64,000 nt of DNA from Acephala macrosclerotiorum (GCA_014904845.1 MU119396.1:9361-73360), one strand, 5' to 3'. Counted from the first letter of the stretch, positions 1 to 11,097 are shown. The notes: a model not told the origin generated them from the letters alone. Translations and numbers: made by a program.

Positions 1-1113
1 CCTTATTTGATTGAGACTTGGGGGTTTGAAAACTGTGAGTGGCCAGCCTCTACACCCTCTCTTCGGAGTTCAAACGGTGGCTTTCGCATTTCTCTCTTGC
101 CTGGTTGGGCAGCGACTAATTGTGTGGATTGCGCATGACATAGCTTCCAAAGACCGATATATCCTCGACTAGACATAGCAACGTGAGTCCAGAGGTTCAT
201 GTTTGGACTGGAAGCCGACAATTTGTCGTTGCCCTTGCCCCAGGTCTCCAACCATCCCCCGGCACATTGTAGTCGGAAATGTGAAATATAAGGGCCGGGT
301 GTGTGTTCCTATACTTCGGAATAGCGATGGTCTCGAGGCGCGTTCAAACATCTGCGAACACGGCGCACATAGCCAGAAGGTGCCACCCTCTTCAGCTCCT
401 ATGATACCAAAAGCCGTCCAGCTTTATTTGCAGCTCGAGATCTTGTAGGTATCTAGTCGACGGACATGAAAAGGACCTCGGGCAATTACATCCTGTCCGA
501 ACGTTTTCTTGAAGGTTCTGTTCTTCGATCAACCCCCTCGGCCAACTTAGGGTTAGCCACGAAGGCCCGTGTTCATGACATGTGCATCAATACTGAGCAC
601 CGCTAGGTGTAGAGCTGTACAGGAGGCCGGGACGTCTACTTCAGAGACGGCGGAGGGCAATCGCGTTTGCGGGGCTTGAAGTCGGTGTTTCGTGTGCTAG
701 CACTGTGTAGAAATATGGACGGTTACCTGCAATGATCGAGTCAGCACTGCTCAGTCCGTAGGAGGACGTGGGACGGTTACCTTCTATTATAGTAAGAATA
801 TGTGAAGCCTTACAGCCATGAACTATAATAGAGGAGATTTGTGACTTATCTTGCAATTCAAACTCTCTCAATTTACCAATTACCTCATGGCATCAGGTTA
901 GTGACAATTGTATAATGTAGCAAGAGAATCGAGGTTCGAGCCCCAGATTATGTTGCTCAGCGCATGGCATTGGTGAGGATTGCCGGGGAGATGGCAATCC
1001 GCCTTTCAGTAGGGACGTCTGCCATCTTCTTCAGTAGCATACGGTGGATCCTTCGGTCATCCGGTGCCTCCAGCGAGTGAGGAGTGGTGTTGATCGAGTT
1101 GAGGTTGAATTGA
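1..1113. other. No convincing gene
   Basis: Short open frames occur on both strands, but none has a recognisable domain, a consistent start or plausible splice partners. A T-arm-like string near 930-945 does not fold into a tRNA. I see nothing else. Confidence 0.5.
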
Positions 1114-1809
1114 TTGTTTTGCAGCACACGATCTTTGGCGTTCTTTGGCACGGAACAATCTTCACCCGATGTCAAGTTTTCTTTCGACGCGTTCGTGATC
1201 ATCAACCACCCCGGAGGAGATCATTTTCAGTCAACAATCTTCCCTGGAGATTGCTTTACGGTGAAGAGCCTTATGACGCGTGCGAAGGATCTTTATGTTG
1301 CCGGTTTCGCTCCTCTCGAGCGAGAGGCAAGCAGGCCTTTATTTGCTATGACCCTAAATTCCTGCTGATGCTTCGTGCTCTGTTTGTTCTTTCCCTTCAA
1401 CTATGGCTGCTTGGAAAGAGTTGGAACTGGAAGTCGATCTCGAGACGCCTTCTTCTCTTTGTCAACCTGTGTACAAATTCTGATGCATCTCCTGTCGTTC
1501 AGAATATTCTTTCTTCATATGGTCTGTGCTGTATTGCATGCCACATGCCCACCACATGGCGTACCCCGCTTGTGGAACTTACAGAATATCCAGCATGCTT
1601 TCGTAAATACGCCTTGACATCCCCCATCAAGACTGTGTGTTGCTTCTCATCCGAGTTTTTTGGACTGATGTCACGTGCCTGGCCAAGCACGCCGTGGGCG
1701 TCTCGAAGGATGGTGATGAGTGGGATATGGACGTGATGGACAAGTTCTATGCATGCTTTGTCTGGGCGGGGAAGCTTGCCGAGCACTATGCGGGAATGGA
1801 CTTGGAGTA
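1114..1809 (+). pseudogene. Decayed gene fragment, unknown family
   Basis: Three plus-strand frames carry protein-like segments one after another. Frame 1 is open at 1114-1368. Frame 2 has a start near 1403 (MAAWKELELE). Frame 2 is open again from about 1609 to a TAA at 1808-1810, with a tail that includes KFYACFVWAGKLAEHYAG. The segments are separated by stops and frame changes, and no clean GT-AG introns join them. I do not recognise the family. A multi-exon gene with introns I missed is the alternative. Confidence 0.25.
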
Positions 1810-2570
1810 AACCTGGGGCTTTAGAAGCCAGCGATGGGTGAGCTGATCACCCGTGATACGACGGGCTACCAGTCAATGCAGGTACTTGCTCGTCTGAGGC
1901 CAGGTGCATCTCGAAGAGAATGACGAAATGTTTATATCTCTGTTTGAGGAGATCTTGTGAGAGACTGTACAGCTAGTCGTTATCCAGCAATCTGTTTGCG
2001 ATAAGCAGTCAGTCTGGGATCATCTGCCAGGGAGGAGAGCTCTTCTCTATTAAACAACGGACCCTCTTGGCTTGCCATTACTGCGAGAACTCTCTTGTTG
2101 CTATCATATTTCTAGTAGAAAGCTTGTACATAGACATGCTCATCTGATACAATACAACGTCCATCTTGTGATTAGGGGATGCTTTCATCGAGGAGGATGC
2201 TCAAATTTATATGTATTATTAGAATAATACTCAATCAAAGCCGGAGAACATAAATGGTCCGAGAGCCTCGAACCGTTACAGTCATCGATGTGGCTGTTGC
2301 GACTCCCTTTGCCCGATTGGGGTAGGGTGCTGGGAGAACCGCACTAGTGCTGGCACCCAGCTATGAAAAGACATCGCACGGTGCGACAACACTACAGACT
2401 GCACGCAAAACATTACACTCTTTTCGAAACCCCATCTTCGAAGTCCAAATATCAACATCATCGACGCTCCAGAATACGCGCGAAACACTCTAGTATCTTG
2501 GGAGATTCTGACTTGAAGCCAGACATCGCCCACTTCTTTCTCAGCACCCGCACTCGCAGCTGTATTCGCA
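1810..2570. other. No gene seen
   Basis: An A+T-leaning stretch follows the fragment. Overlapping open frames on both strands from about 2280 are shadows of the 2EXR pseudogene. Confidence 0.5.
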
Positions 2571-3663
2571 ATGGCAACTGTGCTCGCAATGGCAGCAGTA
2601 GGACCCGCAATAGCCGCTGCGCTCCCAGCACCTGTACAGAACCCAGCAGCTACCGCAACCCCCGCCAACAGCTTCACGCTCTTCAACAGGCTTCCTACTA
2701 AGCTGCAGCTGAAGATCTTCGGATTGGTCTTTGGCGGCCCCAGAATTATCAAGCTGCGCCTCAGACCCGACAGACATGGCCTCCTCGGCGTTGTTGGCAG
2801 TATGCCTCCCCCAATTACCCTGCAACTGAACCGACATTGGCGCGACGAGTACGATAAGACTACCCATTGGCATTTGGAACCCTCAATGGATGCCCGGCGA
2901 TGGCCCGATTCAACTTTCAGTTGGATACGTTGTATTTCGACGAAAGCTTCCATGAAGACCATCATATTTTTAGCTTAATCACCCAAATGGATCGACCCGA
3001 CCTCTTAGTCCAAAATCTAGCTGCCCATACACTCGCCCTGTAGACCTGCGACGAGAATTACATCTGCGAGCTTCTAGATATATTTGGTAAATCAAGACCC
3101 TCAATGTCATTCATGACGACTACCGGGATCCCATTGTCGAGAAAGACATGACCGAAGAGGCTCGTTGCCAAGAGCTGACTATGATCGAGGTCTGGGATAC
3201 CACGGAAAAGTTCAACCGAACGGAGAAATGGCTCGCAGATGTCAACGGTTACACCATTCCACCAGACCAAGTCCACGCTCCCTTGAATCCTTGGGGCTAT
3301 TTCAAACCCTTCAAGTCTGCCCTTAAGCGAGCGAGAAAAGAGGAGATCGAGAGTGGCTTGGTCCAGGATTTCCCGATGCCCATCTACAGGCAGAGAGTCA
3401 TGGTATCCATGACTGTGAAGCAGAAACTCGAAGATATGGAGGACAAGTGCCAGTCATTGATGGTGTACCAAAGATTCAGATGGCGTTGTCCATGGGACGA
3501 TTGGCAATGGAGAGTCTTGCAGGGAAGGGACGACGACTCTGACCAGAGCACTATTACTTATTGGGAACCTAAGCATGATGTTGTTGATGAATACGAGAAC
3601 AGCAAAGATGAAGCCTTTGAGGATGATGAAGGTTATGACGCGGACGAGGAAGATACCGGCTGA
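2571..3663 (+). pseudogene. 2EXR-domain protein, broken by frameshifts
   Basis: The first part, from the ATG at 2571, reads FTLFNRLPTKLQLKIFGL followed by GGPRII. This is the usual opening of the fungal 2EXR domain, a family of unknown function that is large in Pezizomycotina. The reading then moves from frame 3 to frame 2 near 2900-2924 (NFQLDTLYFDESFHED). It moves to frame 1 near 3040 (VDLRRELHLRASRYIW), and an in-frame TAA follows at about 3091. Frame 1 then runs open from IKTLNVIHDDYRDP to the TGA at 3663, ending in an acidic tail. The parts are collinear and in domain order, so this is one gene with two small indels and one nonsense codon. Sequencing error could explain one lesion but hardly all three. 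Introns were considered, but the segments abut without splice signals. Confidence 0.65.
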
Positions 3664-3697
3664 GGAGTGTGTATTGAGCACGGTCGCATTATTGGCG

Positions 3698-3723
3698 GAT
3701 TGGACAGATTGGACAGATTGGAT
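3698..3723 (+). repeat. Short 9-bp tandem repeat
   Basis: The unit GATTGGACA occurs about 2.7 times, just downstream of the 2EXR pseudogene. Confidence 0.6.
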
Positions 3724-4546
3724 GTTGGATTGCGTTCAATTATGAACCTGAACACGCCGAGACTTCGATATTAGGCTTTGTTGTTGGATGGGTTATAGCA
3801 AGAACTACTCTTTCACACAAAGTTTTCGCTATTGATCATGATTGCAGTAATGCTCGTCGTGATGTGCTGTGATACAGCCCCTGATTCATATGCCAAGCTG
3901 CCTCTCGTGTAGCATCATACCAGATCCCCACCGAGCCACGTACTTTCTAAGTATCTTAATAGCCATTGAATCCTGGGACATTTACGAAGCTAGACAAACG
4001 ATCAAAGGGTAGACGGGTGATCACGTGACCCGTAGTATATTTTCTTAGGTAAGTACTTCCTCGAATTCTTCCAAAATCTAACAGGAATCTCAGATACAAT
4101 ATGAATAATTACTTCACTTAGATCTACGCCACGACGGGTGTTGAAGGACATTGTAAATATCACGTGGCTCACAGCTCATTTCAAGCTCTCATGCATCCGT
4201 CCCGCTCCTCATCTCATCCTCGCGACAACCACATCTCCTCATCTCAATCGGCTACAACACCACCAATGTATGAAGCGCGCGAGACGCTTCCCCTTTCCTC
4301 TGCATATTGACAATCTCTCGATCGTGGCTGTCAGGTACATCAGCTCATATATTTGGAAACACGTTCAAGTTTTGGGGATGAGCCACTTCAAATGCTTTCA
4401 CCGGAAGCCTCCCACAACTCGACAAATCATGATTCCGACAAGTGTCTCGCTCGGTTCTCTTCCAATCATTTGTGTTCATTCCTTTCAAGAAGAAATATTC
4501 CATCCCTGCGAAATGCGGGACAATATTGGTGGCGCGAGGCTGAACA
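3724..4546. other. No certain gene; possible 5' exon of next gene
   Basis: Most of this stretch is intergenic. A frame-3 stretch at about 4353-4568 (for example NIPSLRNAGQYWWREAEQ) is protein-like and could be an upstream exon of the membrane-protein gene. I found no splice pair that joins it. Confidence 0.35.
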
Positions 4547-6691
4547 ATGCCTACTCGACGCCTCATGAACACAAAACACTTCAAAGGGCATAGCGCAGCC
4601 CAAAAATACTCGAACTGTGCCAATCAAGTGACGCACATGAGAGGGAGGTTGGGCAAGGCACTTTCGCAGACCGAGCGAGAACGGATGAGGCTCTCAGAGG
4701 GGCATGTTGTGGATTGGTGTGTTCTCGAGCGAGACAAGGGTAGTGACATCGACTTCAGCTCATTTTCCGACTTCTTCCAAGTCTTCAACTCTTCACTTCC
4801 GCCAGAATCCTCAGGAGGAGCTTCGAACGACGATCAAAGACCTGAATGCTGGCACGCAGCGACTTCGAAAATGGCAGCTCACCATAACGACAAACTCGAC
4901 AAGGCTCTGGGGTCTCGCAATTGCTGCGTGATTGGATTGTGTGCAGCATGGGTCACTGGAATCGCAGGAATCGCGGGAGGATGCTACTGTATCTACCTCA
5001 ACCACTATTCTAAAGACGGCGACGGCAGCGGAGCGCAATTCCTCATTCCACACGCCGCAAAAGAAGTACTGCCTCTAGGCTTGAACGTCATCGTCACGTT
5101 CCTCAACGAAGCCATGGGATACATTCACAGCGCGAGCTTGAGATGGTCTCTCCAATACGAAAATCGACTCACATTCAACTCGAATCTTCGATTGCTCTCC
5201 AGTGCGAAACGCTCGAAGCCGAATGCATGGTACTGCAACATAGCTTTCCTCTTCTGCATTATACTCTCATACGCTACCACATCTTTGATCTTCCTCGGAT
5301 ACAATACTTCTCTGGGAAGGACTATGAATACCGAAGCAACTGCGGCTACTGACGCGGCGCTCGAGAATATCATTCATGTCTCTGGCATCGCGTTGATCAT
5401 CTTCGGTTTGAGCCTGCTTGGGCAGTACGTGAAATTCTGCCCTTTGATTGAGGAGATATTCAGAGCCGAGCTCTTCGCGAGTAATACGAACTCGGCTCCT
5501 CAGCTCCTCGACTCCCAAATCATACTTTAGACCCCGTACTGATCTATCTATAGAGCAGGGCTATCCACGTGGGCTTTAAGGGGCACCAAAATCCCAACAT
5601 GGTCTTCAAATCCTCTCGACACAGTATTCGCCTGTACCGATGACACGAACCCAAACCAACTCGTCCGTAGAAAAGACCGATGTATGAAATCCGTCCACGA
5701 CATCACCCAAGACTCCTACCCCGTCGCACCCAAAGAAAAACAAGGTCCCGCCTGCACCGCCCATCCAGAAGTGAAATGGGTCCTCACCCTCCTCTGGGCT
5801 CTTGTCCCTCTCGGCGCAGTATGGGGAGGAGCAACCTATACCATGATCGTGAAAGGAAATCCGCACGGAGTTCTAGGCGACAGCTGGACATTCATCCCTC
5901 TCTTCACCGGCTCAACCTACAACAGCACCTCCTGCGAAGCCGCCCGCTGCACGCACGGAACCTCAGTCCTGAACGTCGGCTGGACCGCCAATAGTGGCAA
6001 TATCGGCAACATCGGCTCCATCTTCCTGATCGCCGGTTTCCAAGCAGGACTCACACTCGCCCTCCACTGCGCCGAACTCCTCGTCAACCTCTCTCGCGAC
6101 GAAGGAATTTTCCGCATGGCCATAACACCTAAAGGCACCGACCCCCGCTACAACAGCATTATAGCTGCCTTCTCATCCTGGCAAACAATCATGCTATTCG
6201 GTTTCAAAGCTGCAGTCCATTGGTTGTTCGGTCTAGCAATCAACAACGATTTCAAACTCGGTGTAAACATGTACCCACCCCAAGTATTCTACTTCACAGC
6301 CTTCGCTTTCGGCGTCGCGGTCTTCGCATCCTACGTCAGTTTGAGGAGACCGATGGGACCGTTACCAGCAACGTTTGGACATCTGCAGACGATGGCGGAT
6401 TTGATTGATGAGTGGGAGGATAGGATGTTTTGGGGACATAAGGAGAATGGGTTTCCGAATTATGCGGGGACGAGCTCGAAGAGGTTGGATATGCCGCGGT
6501 GGCATGAGCTTTATGGCGGAGTTGGGAGTCTTAATGCGGCGAGGATGGGGGCGGCGACGCCGGCGATGGGGAATACGGCGTGGGGGGCTTCGGAGGAGAC
6601 ATTGGCGGCGGAGTATCATATGGGGACGTATGGTAGTGGACCGTATGTACAGGCTCAGTATGGGCAGGGTCCATATGGTGGAGGAATGTAG
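4547..6691 (+). CDS. Multi-pass fungal membrane protein, two exons
   Basis: Exons 4547-5424 and 5554-6691 give 671 residues. The intron 5425-5553 has a GTACGT donor, a CTGAT branch site and a TAG acceptor. It removes two in-frame stops and restores the motif LRGTKIPTWSSNPLDT. About eight hydrophobic segments are visible: near VIGLCAAWVTGIAGIAGG, around the first-exon core, across the splice junction, and four or more in exon 2, including FLIAGFQAGLTLALHCAELL. The C-terminus is Gly/Tyr-rich (YGSGPYVQAQYGQGPYGGG). The layout matches a fungal family of uncharacterised integral membrane proteins, so no function is assigned. The start is uncertain. Between about 4815 and 4930 another frame reads more like protein (TTIKDLNAGTQRLRKWQLT), so two compensating indels are possible. 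The third-position base preference switches from C to G near 6340. Confidence 0.7.
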
Positions 6692-7281
6692 AATCAGTAT
6701 TGAAGAGAACGTCGTGCATAAACTTTTGAGATTTGGGTCGGCGTTGGAATGTCTTTGCATAGCGTTTTGGGGGATGATACCTGGCTGGGATCGTATATAA
6801 AGAATGGCTGTGTATCATGAAAGATTTTTACACTAGCCTTGACCCTAACGGATCGAGAGGTTAATCGTTAGTACAATGATTGCAAATGCATCTGTTTGAT
6901 TATTTTCATTCTAGTCGTCAACATTGTGTGCTTGTCTGTCCCTCTTGAGATCTGCTTGCAAGTCGTTCACAAATCTCACTCATGCTTCTCTTCCATTTCC
7001 ACCCGTCACATGAGCCTGGGCTAACGCGACGAAACCCCTCCAAATACCGCGTAACAAGGGGATTGGACAAAGGACCATTGTTATCTTCCATTGTTTATCG
7101 TCAAGTCATTCTTCTGTTGCGTTGCTTCGAGACAAAGGCATTATTCAACACCTGCTTCTTTCTCCTCACCAAACAGACATGATTTTCCAATAGTAGACTA
7201 CTACAAGTTCAATCCATTACCTGCTTTTCGCGCAAACCTCGGAACAGATTCTACAAAGTTGAACAGCCGCATTCGGCGGAG
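6692..7281. other. Intergenic, nothing seen
   Basis: No open frame with protein-like composition occurs. The end of the stretch is the upstream region of the zinc-finger gene at 7390. Confidence 0.6.
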
Positions 7282-7289
7282 TATAAATA
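7282..7289 (+). promoter_or_regulatory. TATA box of zinc-finger gene
   Basis: TATAAATA lies about 100 bases upstream of the ATG at 7390. A CA-rich leader (CATCACAACAGCACC and similar) follows, as is common for fungal 5' UTRs. The assignment rests on position and sequence only. Confidence 0.55.
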
Positions 7290-7389
7290 AGGGGTATGGT
7301 CGAGCTCTCTAGGATCGGAATCTCTCAACTCATATCCATCACAACAGCACCTCAACCAACAAACATCGAACACAACAGTACTCATCAGC

Positions 7390-7956
7390 ATGAGTTACTC
7401 AAGTTCATCTCACAAACGAAGGTCTGATTCAAAAGACGCAGGTCTTTCAAGACAAAAGCCGCTTCCTGATTTCGACCTAAACAAGGCTTACTCGGTCCCA
7501 GTCATACCTGAGCGAAAGAGGACATGCTTTTTCCCTGACTGCAAGCTCGTCTACAGCAGCTTAAGCTCATTTCAATTTCATATTAAGAGCCATTTCCAAG
7601 TGGTACCTGGCTCGGGAGCTGTGTATATCTGCCCGGTTTGTAAGCGAACCTTTAAGGCCGCATATTGGTTAATTACTCACCACGAACGAGACCACTTGAA
7701 GCTCAAGCCTTATGTCTGCGACGTTGGCTCTTGCAAGGAAAGATTTTATAACCGTGTTCGTTGGTTGGAACACGTTGCATGGCATAACGGCAAATGGCGA
7801 TGCTATGAGTGTGACAAGGAGTACAAAATCAGGCATACCCTTACAAGGCACCTCAAAAAGGTTCACGAGACCACTCCTGCAGAGGCAGACCGTGCTCAAG
7901 CAGTCAAAAGGAGGAAGACCAAGTGGGTTGTACGAGACGGAGCCAAACCGAGGTAA
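7390..7956 (+). CDS. C2H2 zinc-finger protein, four fingers
   Basis: This is a single exon of 188 residues, likely a nuclear DNA-binding protein. Four C2H2 fingers are visible: C46/C51/H64/H68, C81/C84/H97/H102, C110/C115/H128/H132 and C138/C141/H154/H159. Fingers 1 and 3 have four residues between the cysteines, in the TFIIIA/PacC style. A basic N-terminus (SSSHKRRSDSK) and a C-terminal KRRKTK cluster could be nuclear localisation signals. The ATG at 7390 has a TATA box about 100 bases upstream. Two more C2H2 genes follow within 2.5 kb. The target and pathway are unknown. Confidence 0.85.
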   Translation: MSYSSSSHKRRSDSKDAGLSRQKPLPDFDLNKAYSVPVIPERKRTCFFPDCKLVYSSLSSFQFHIKSHFQVVPGSGAVYICPVCKRTFKAAYWLITHHERDHLKLKPYVCDVGSCKERFYNRVRWLEHVAWHNGKWRCYECDKEYKIRHTLTRHLKKVHETTPAEADRAQAVKRRKTKWVVRDGAKPR

Positions 7957-8811
7957 AGGCGATTTTTCTTTTACCCAGTCCGCCTCACCCGATCCCTGAC
8001 CCTCCTTATCATCCCTATCGATCTTACCCCTCATTTCCAAGATACTTGCCGTAGTATCTTCTTACCGTGTCTCATGAGGCAAGTCGCCTCCGTGCTGCCA
8101 CGTACCTTCCCCAAACATACCCATTAAATCAACGTCATTCACCCCACCGACTCCTCATACTCCCAGCACAAGCGCACCGTGACCCCTTCCCTCCTCAGGA
8201 GTCCCACTTCATTCCTGTGATTCTAATCCCATGTCGAGTGATAATTTCCCTTTTGGAAGATAAGCCGCGAGATAATTTTCTATACTGCTTGAAGCTCTGG
8301 CGTAATGTCTCATACGGTCTGCTCTGAGAGTGCTGTGAAAAAAGTGAGTCTGAGGTCAGGAGATGCGACCAACGCACGAGGACTCAAGCTCCAATCAGCA
8401 CATTGTTCTCCTGGTTCGAGGCATGTAACGCGCCTATACGCAAGCCACTCGGAAGAGAAATACTCTTGATGTCGCATGTTCACTCACACCTACGTTGTGA
8501 CGGGTAGAGATGATGAGGGAGGTCTACGAAAGGAAACTCTCAGGTTTCAAACGTCACGTTTTGTTCACCCCGCCAAACGTCAATTGATGTATGAAGGGAA
8601 AGATAAATTCCGTTACATGGTTTGCAAGCTTATTTGCACAATAGCCTCGAGCAGAAGTTCTAGATCGGCAACATTCTTCCTAAATCTCTCAATAGGTATC
8701 AGGGTCTAAAGGAGTGTATTGAAGGTGTAGAGCCTGCCAGAGGCTGAAACAAGAGGATATAAACATAATGGGTCTGTGCACCCTAATAATAGGAAATTCG
8801 TCAACAACATC
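7957..8811. other. Intergenic, nothing seen
   Basis: Short open frames only, with no domain or splice-supported gene. The right end is the 3' flank of the minus-strand zinc-finger gene. Confidence 0.55.
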
Positions 8812-9261
8812 CTAACGATGTTTCTTCCTAATGTGATTTGCAAGATTAGCTTTGTTAGAGTATTTACTACCACACCTCTTACACATCTCCTTTTGTCCAA
8901 GGTGAACGCTTCCAAAGTGCGCCTTTAGGTGATCATTATTCTTGAAGCCTTTTGCACAGGTGGGACATTGATGCGGCTTCAATGGGTCGAATTTTGACTG
9001 CATCGTCTCGAGGGAAACTAGCTCATTTAGCACTAGAGCTGTAGCAACTGTGTCAGTTTGAGTTAGTGGAGATACCTGGGATGGAAGATCCGATTCCTGA
9101 TTATCAACAGCCTGATTTTCAACTACCATCTTATCCTTAAAGGTAGAGTAAATGAAAACCTTAGAGAAGTTTTGGTATGGCGAGCAAGTAGTTAGGCGAT
9201 GCGCCAATAGAGTGTTTGTGCTGGAAGCAGTGAAGGAGTAGAAAGTACATGTATAAACCAT
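8812..9261 (-). CDS. Small C2H2 zinc-finger protein
   Basis: This single exon of 149 residues starts at the ATG at 9261. Two C-terminal C2H2 fingers are clear: C99/C102/H115/H120 (HQCPTCAKGFKNNDHLKAHF) and C127/C130/H143/H148 (CKRCGSKYSNKANLANHI). The protein ends directly after the second finger. The first 45 residues are not basic or domain-like, so translation may instead start at the internal Met45 (MVVENQ). It lies tail to tail with the finger gene at 7390 and divergently from the one at 9749. Function and targets are unknown. Confidence 0.65.
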   Translation of the reverse strand: MVYTCTFYSFTASSTNTLLAHRLTTCSPYQNFSKVFIYSTFKDKMVVENQAVDNQESDLPSQVSPLTQTDTVATALVLNELVSLETMQSKFDPLKPHQCPTCAKGFKNNDHLKAHFGSVHLGQKEMCKRCGSKYSNKANLANHIRKKHR

Positions 9262-9748
9262 GATTGCTGATTATTCGAGATAACTTACAAGGTGGCTAGA
9301 GGTTTTAGGTTGATGAATCTAGTATTTGATCTTGGTGATGATGTGTCAATTATTGTTCTGGAGATTTCAAGCCTCGAACAGGCGAGAGTACATAAAGTAG
9401 AGTGCTTTGCACTGTTTATAAATCAAGAAAAGGTTGGCTCTTTGATTTCAACAAAGGAAACTGACAAAGCATAGTCACCAACAATAGTGTTCGAGGGAGA
9501 ATGTAATTAACTTACAAAGGAATGTCATCTCCTCTTTGTTGACACTTACTCTTTTTGAGAATCGGCATAATCCCATTGATATATAACCAAATCACTGCCC
9601 CTACGACATCGCTCTCTTCAAACCTTCGCTCTCTATCGCCCGCACCTCTACATCAGCTTCAGGTAAGTTGACTCTTCCGTAACGCTGAATTGTATAGATA
9701 ACTCTGCCCCTCCCTCATCAACCAACAGCACAGATACAAGACATCAAA
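9262..9748. other. Divergent intergenic region
   Basis: This 487-base stretch lies between two divergent zinc-finger genes and presumably holds both promoters. I could not identify a definite TATA box. Confidence 0.5.
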
Positions 9749-10690
9749 ATGGAAAGCTTCTGTCATCATTGTGGGTTCTGGTTTCCTACATCCACCGCTC
9801 AACATGTCCACTTCAATTATACCTCCCACCTCCCTATGTGGCAACCCGAAGTGATGTTCATCGATCCTTCTGTTCAGATTATGCTGGAGGCTCCGTGGCA
9901 ATTCGTCATGGATCCCTCACCTCCATCATCGCCGTCAACAGTCGAAACTCCTTGGAAAAATTTTATGGACTCATCTCGTCTGTCATCGCCCGTTGCTGAA
10001 GATGGTCCTTGGAAGTTCACTATGGATCCACCGGCTCCATCATCTCCTATTGGAGCCTCACAGTGGTTACCTGAAGCAATGCTCACTCATTCTCCTGCCC
10101 CTATTACAATCAAAACTCCTTGGAGGCTAGTCATGGAACCATCCCCTCCACCAGTACCAACAATGGAGACATTCCCAGACTTCCCAAACCCATTCATGGA
10201 CACGCACCCCTTCTCTGCCCGAGTGCTTCATGTCCCTGCCCCAAACATGACCCTTCCCGTTGTGCCATCAATTGACAACTGGGCCAGGCATCTCTTGAAC
10301 ACCGGATGCTCCAAGTTCGGGAGAGGATGTTTCGGCAACTGCATTCCAGGCGCCGAAGAATTGCAAAACCGGAGTCGTTTGCCACTCGCTCCAGGCCTCG
10401 AAGAATCCTCAAAAAAGCGCAAGGCCACTGACGACAGCGACGGCCCAAGAAAGAGACTGAGAACTCTTCAACTACGCATCAACCCTTTCAAACGCGTCAT
10501 AAAGAACAAATTACATGCGAATGGGAAGATAGAATGCTGGATCTGCAACCACATGTTCTTCCGCATTGCTGCTCATATCAAGACCCATGAGAAGGAATGT
10601 AAGTGGAAGTGTGATGGCTGTCAAGAAAAATTTCCTAGGAAGTGGGTCTTTACGCAGCACTTGCAGCATGGACGTCCTTGGTGTTTGTGA
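9749..10690 (+). CDS. C2H2-type zinc-finger protein with PW-F-MDP repeats
   Basis: This single exon encodes 313 residues. An N-terminal finger-like motif (C5, C8, H21, H27) is followed by a Pro/Ser-rich region. That region carries four degenerate repeats of the form PW-(x)-F/L-(x)-M-D/E-P/S, at about residues 49, 68, 87 and 124. A bipartite basic segment (KKRK at 222-225 and RKRLR at 234-238) could be a nuclear localisation signal. The C-terminus has one C2H2 finger (C263/C266/H276/H280). A second atypical finger (C288/C291/H304) ends in a Cys or His (H307 or C312), possibly of C2HC type. It is probably a nuclear regulator, with unknown target. A GAG microsatellite begins 20 bases after the stop. 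Confidence 0.75.
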   Translation: MESFCHHCGFWFPTSTAQHVHFNYTSHLPMWQPEVMFIDPSVQIMLEAPWQFVMDPSPPSSPSTVETPWKNFMDSSRLSSPVAEDGPWKFTMDPPAPSSPIGASQWLPEAMLTHSPAPITIKTPWRLVMEPSPPPVPTMETFPDFPNPFMDTHPFSARVLHVPAPNMTLPVVPSIDNWARHLLNTGCSKFGRGCFGNCIPGAEELQNRSRLPLAPGLEESSKKRKATDDSDGPRKRLRTLQLRINPFKRVIKNKLHANGKIECWICNHMFFRIAAHIKTHEKECKWKCDGCQEKFPRKWVFTQHLQHGRPWCL

Positions 10691-10710
10691 GGTAAGTGGA
10701 GTATTGAAGT

Positions 10711-10757
10711 GAGGAGGAGGAGGAGGAGGAGGAGGAGGAGGAGGAGGAGGAGGAGGA
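10711..10757 (+). repeat. (GAG)n microsatellite
   Basis: About fifteen GAG/AGG triplets occur in the presumed 3' UTR of the zinc-finger gene that ends at 10690. Confidence 0.95.
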
Positions 10758-11097
10758 AGCTGCTGGTCGGCTTATTCTTTGTGGACTATTCGAAGATTTT
10801 CTTTGTTCAAACCTTAAGAGGTAAGTATAGTATAGTAAGTCTCGTTATCCCTTTATGCTTCAGTTTTAAATATAAATAAATTAAGTATTTTGGTAACAAT
10901 CCATGTCCTCAAAATTGCACAAAAGTGAAGTGATCATTAACACCATCTCATAACATAAGCTAGGTGAAAATGCCTTAGGAAGTAGAAGAACTATGGAGTG
11001 TTGCATTGATACCACAAAGGTGACTGTTGGATTCATTCATTCACTGGGTATCTTGAACGCCGAAAACTCCCCGAATATTCCAAGTTATCCTAGTCAT
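10758..11097. other. Intergenic, nothing seen
   Basis: This is the 3' flank of two convergent genes. No coding signal was found. Confidence 0.6.

Noticed and set aside
905..960. tRNA-like T-arm (GAGGTTCGAGCCCC)
   Set aside because: The T stem pairs poorly, and no matching acceptor or anticodon arm is found upstream.
1044..1736. 230-codon plus-strand open frame
   Set aside because: Composition is Arg/Cys/Leu/Trp-rich and not protein-like. Parts of the other two frames are more plausible, so it is treated as a shadow of a decayed gene.
4138..4593. 151-codon plus-strand open frame upstream of the membrane-protein gene
   Set aside because: It has no start support, and His/Pro/Ser-rich composition. 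An overlapping frame-3 stretch is more protein-like.
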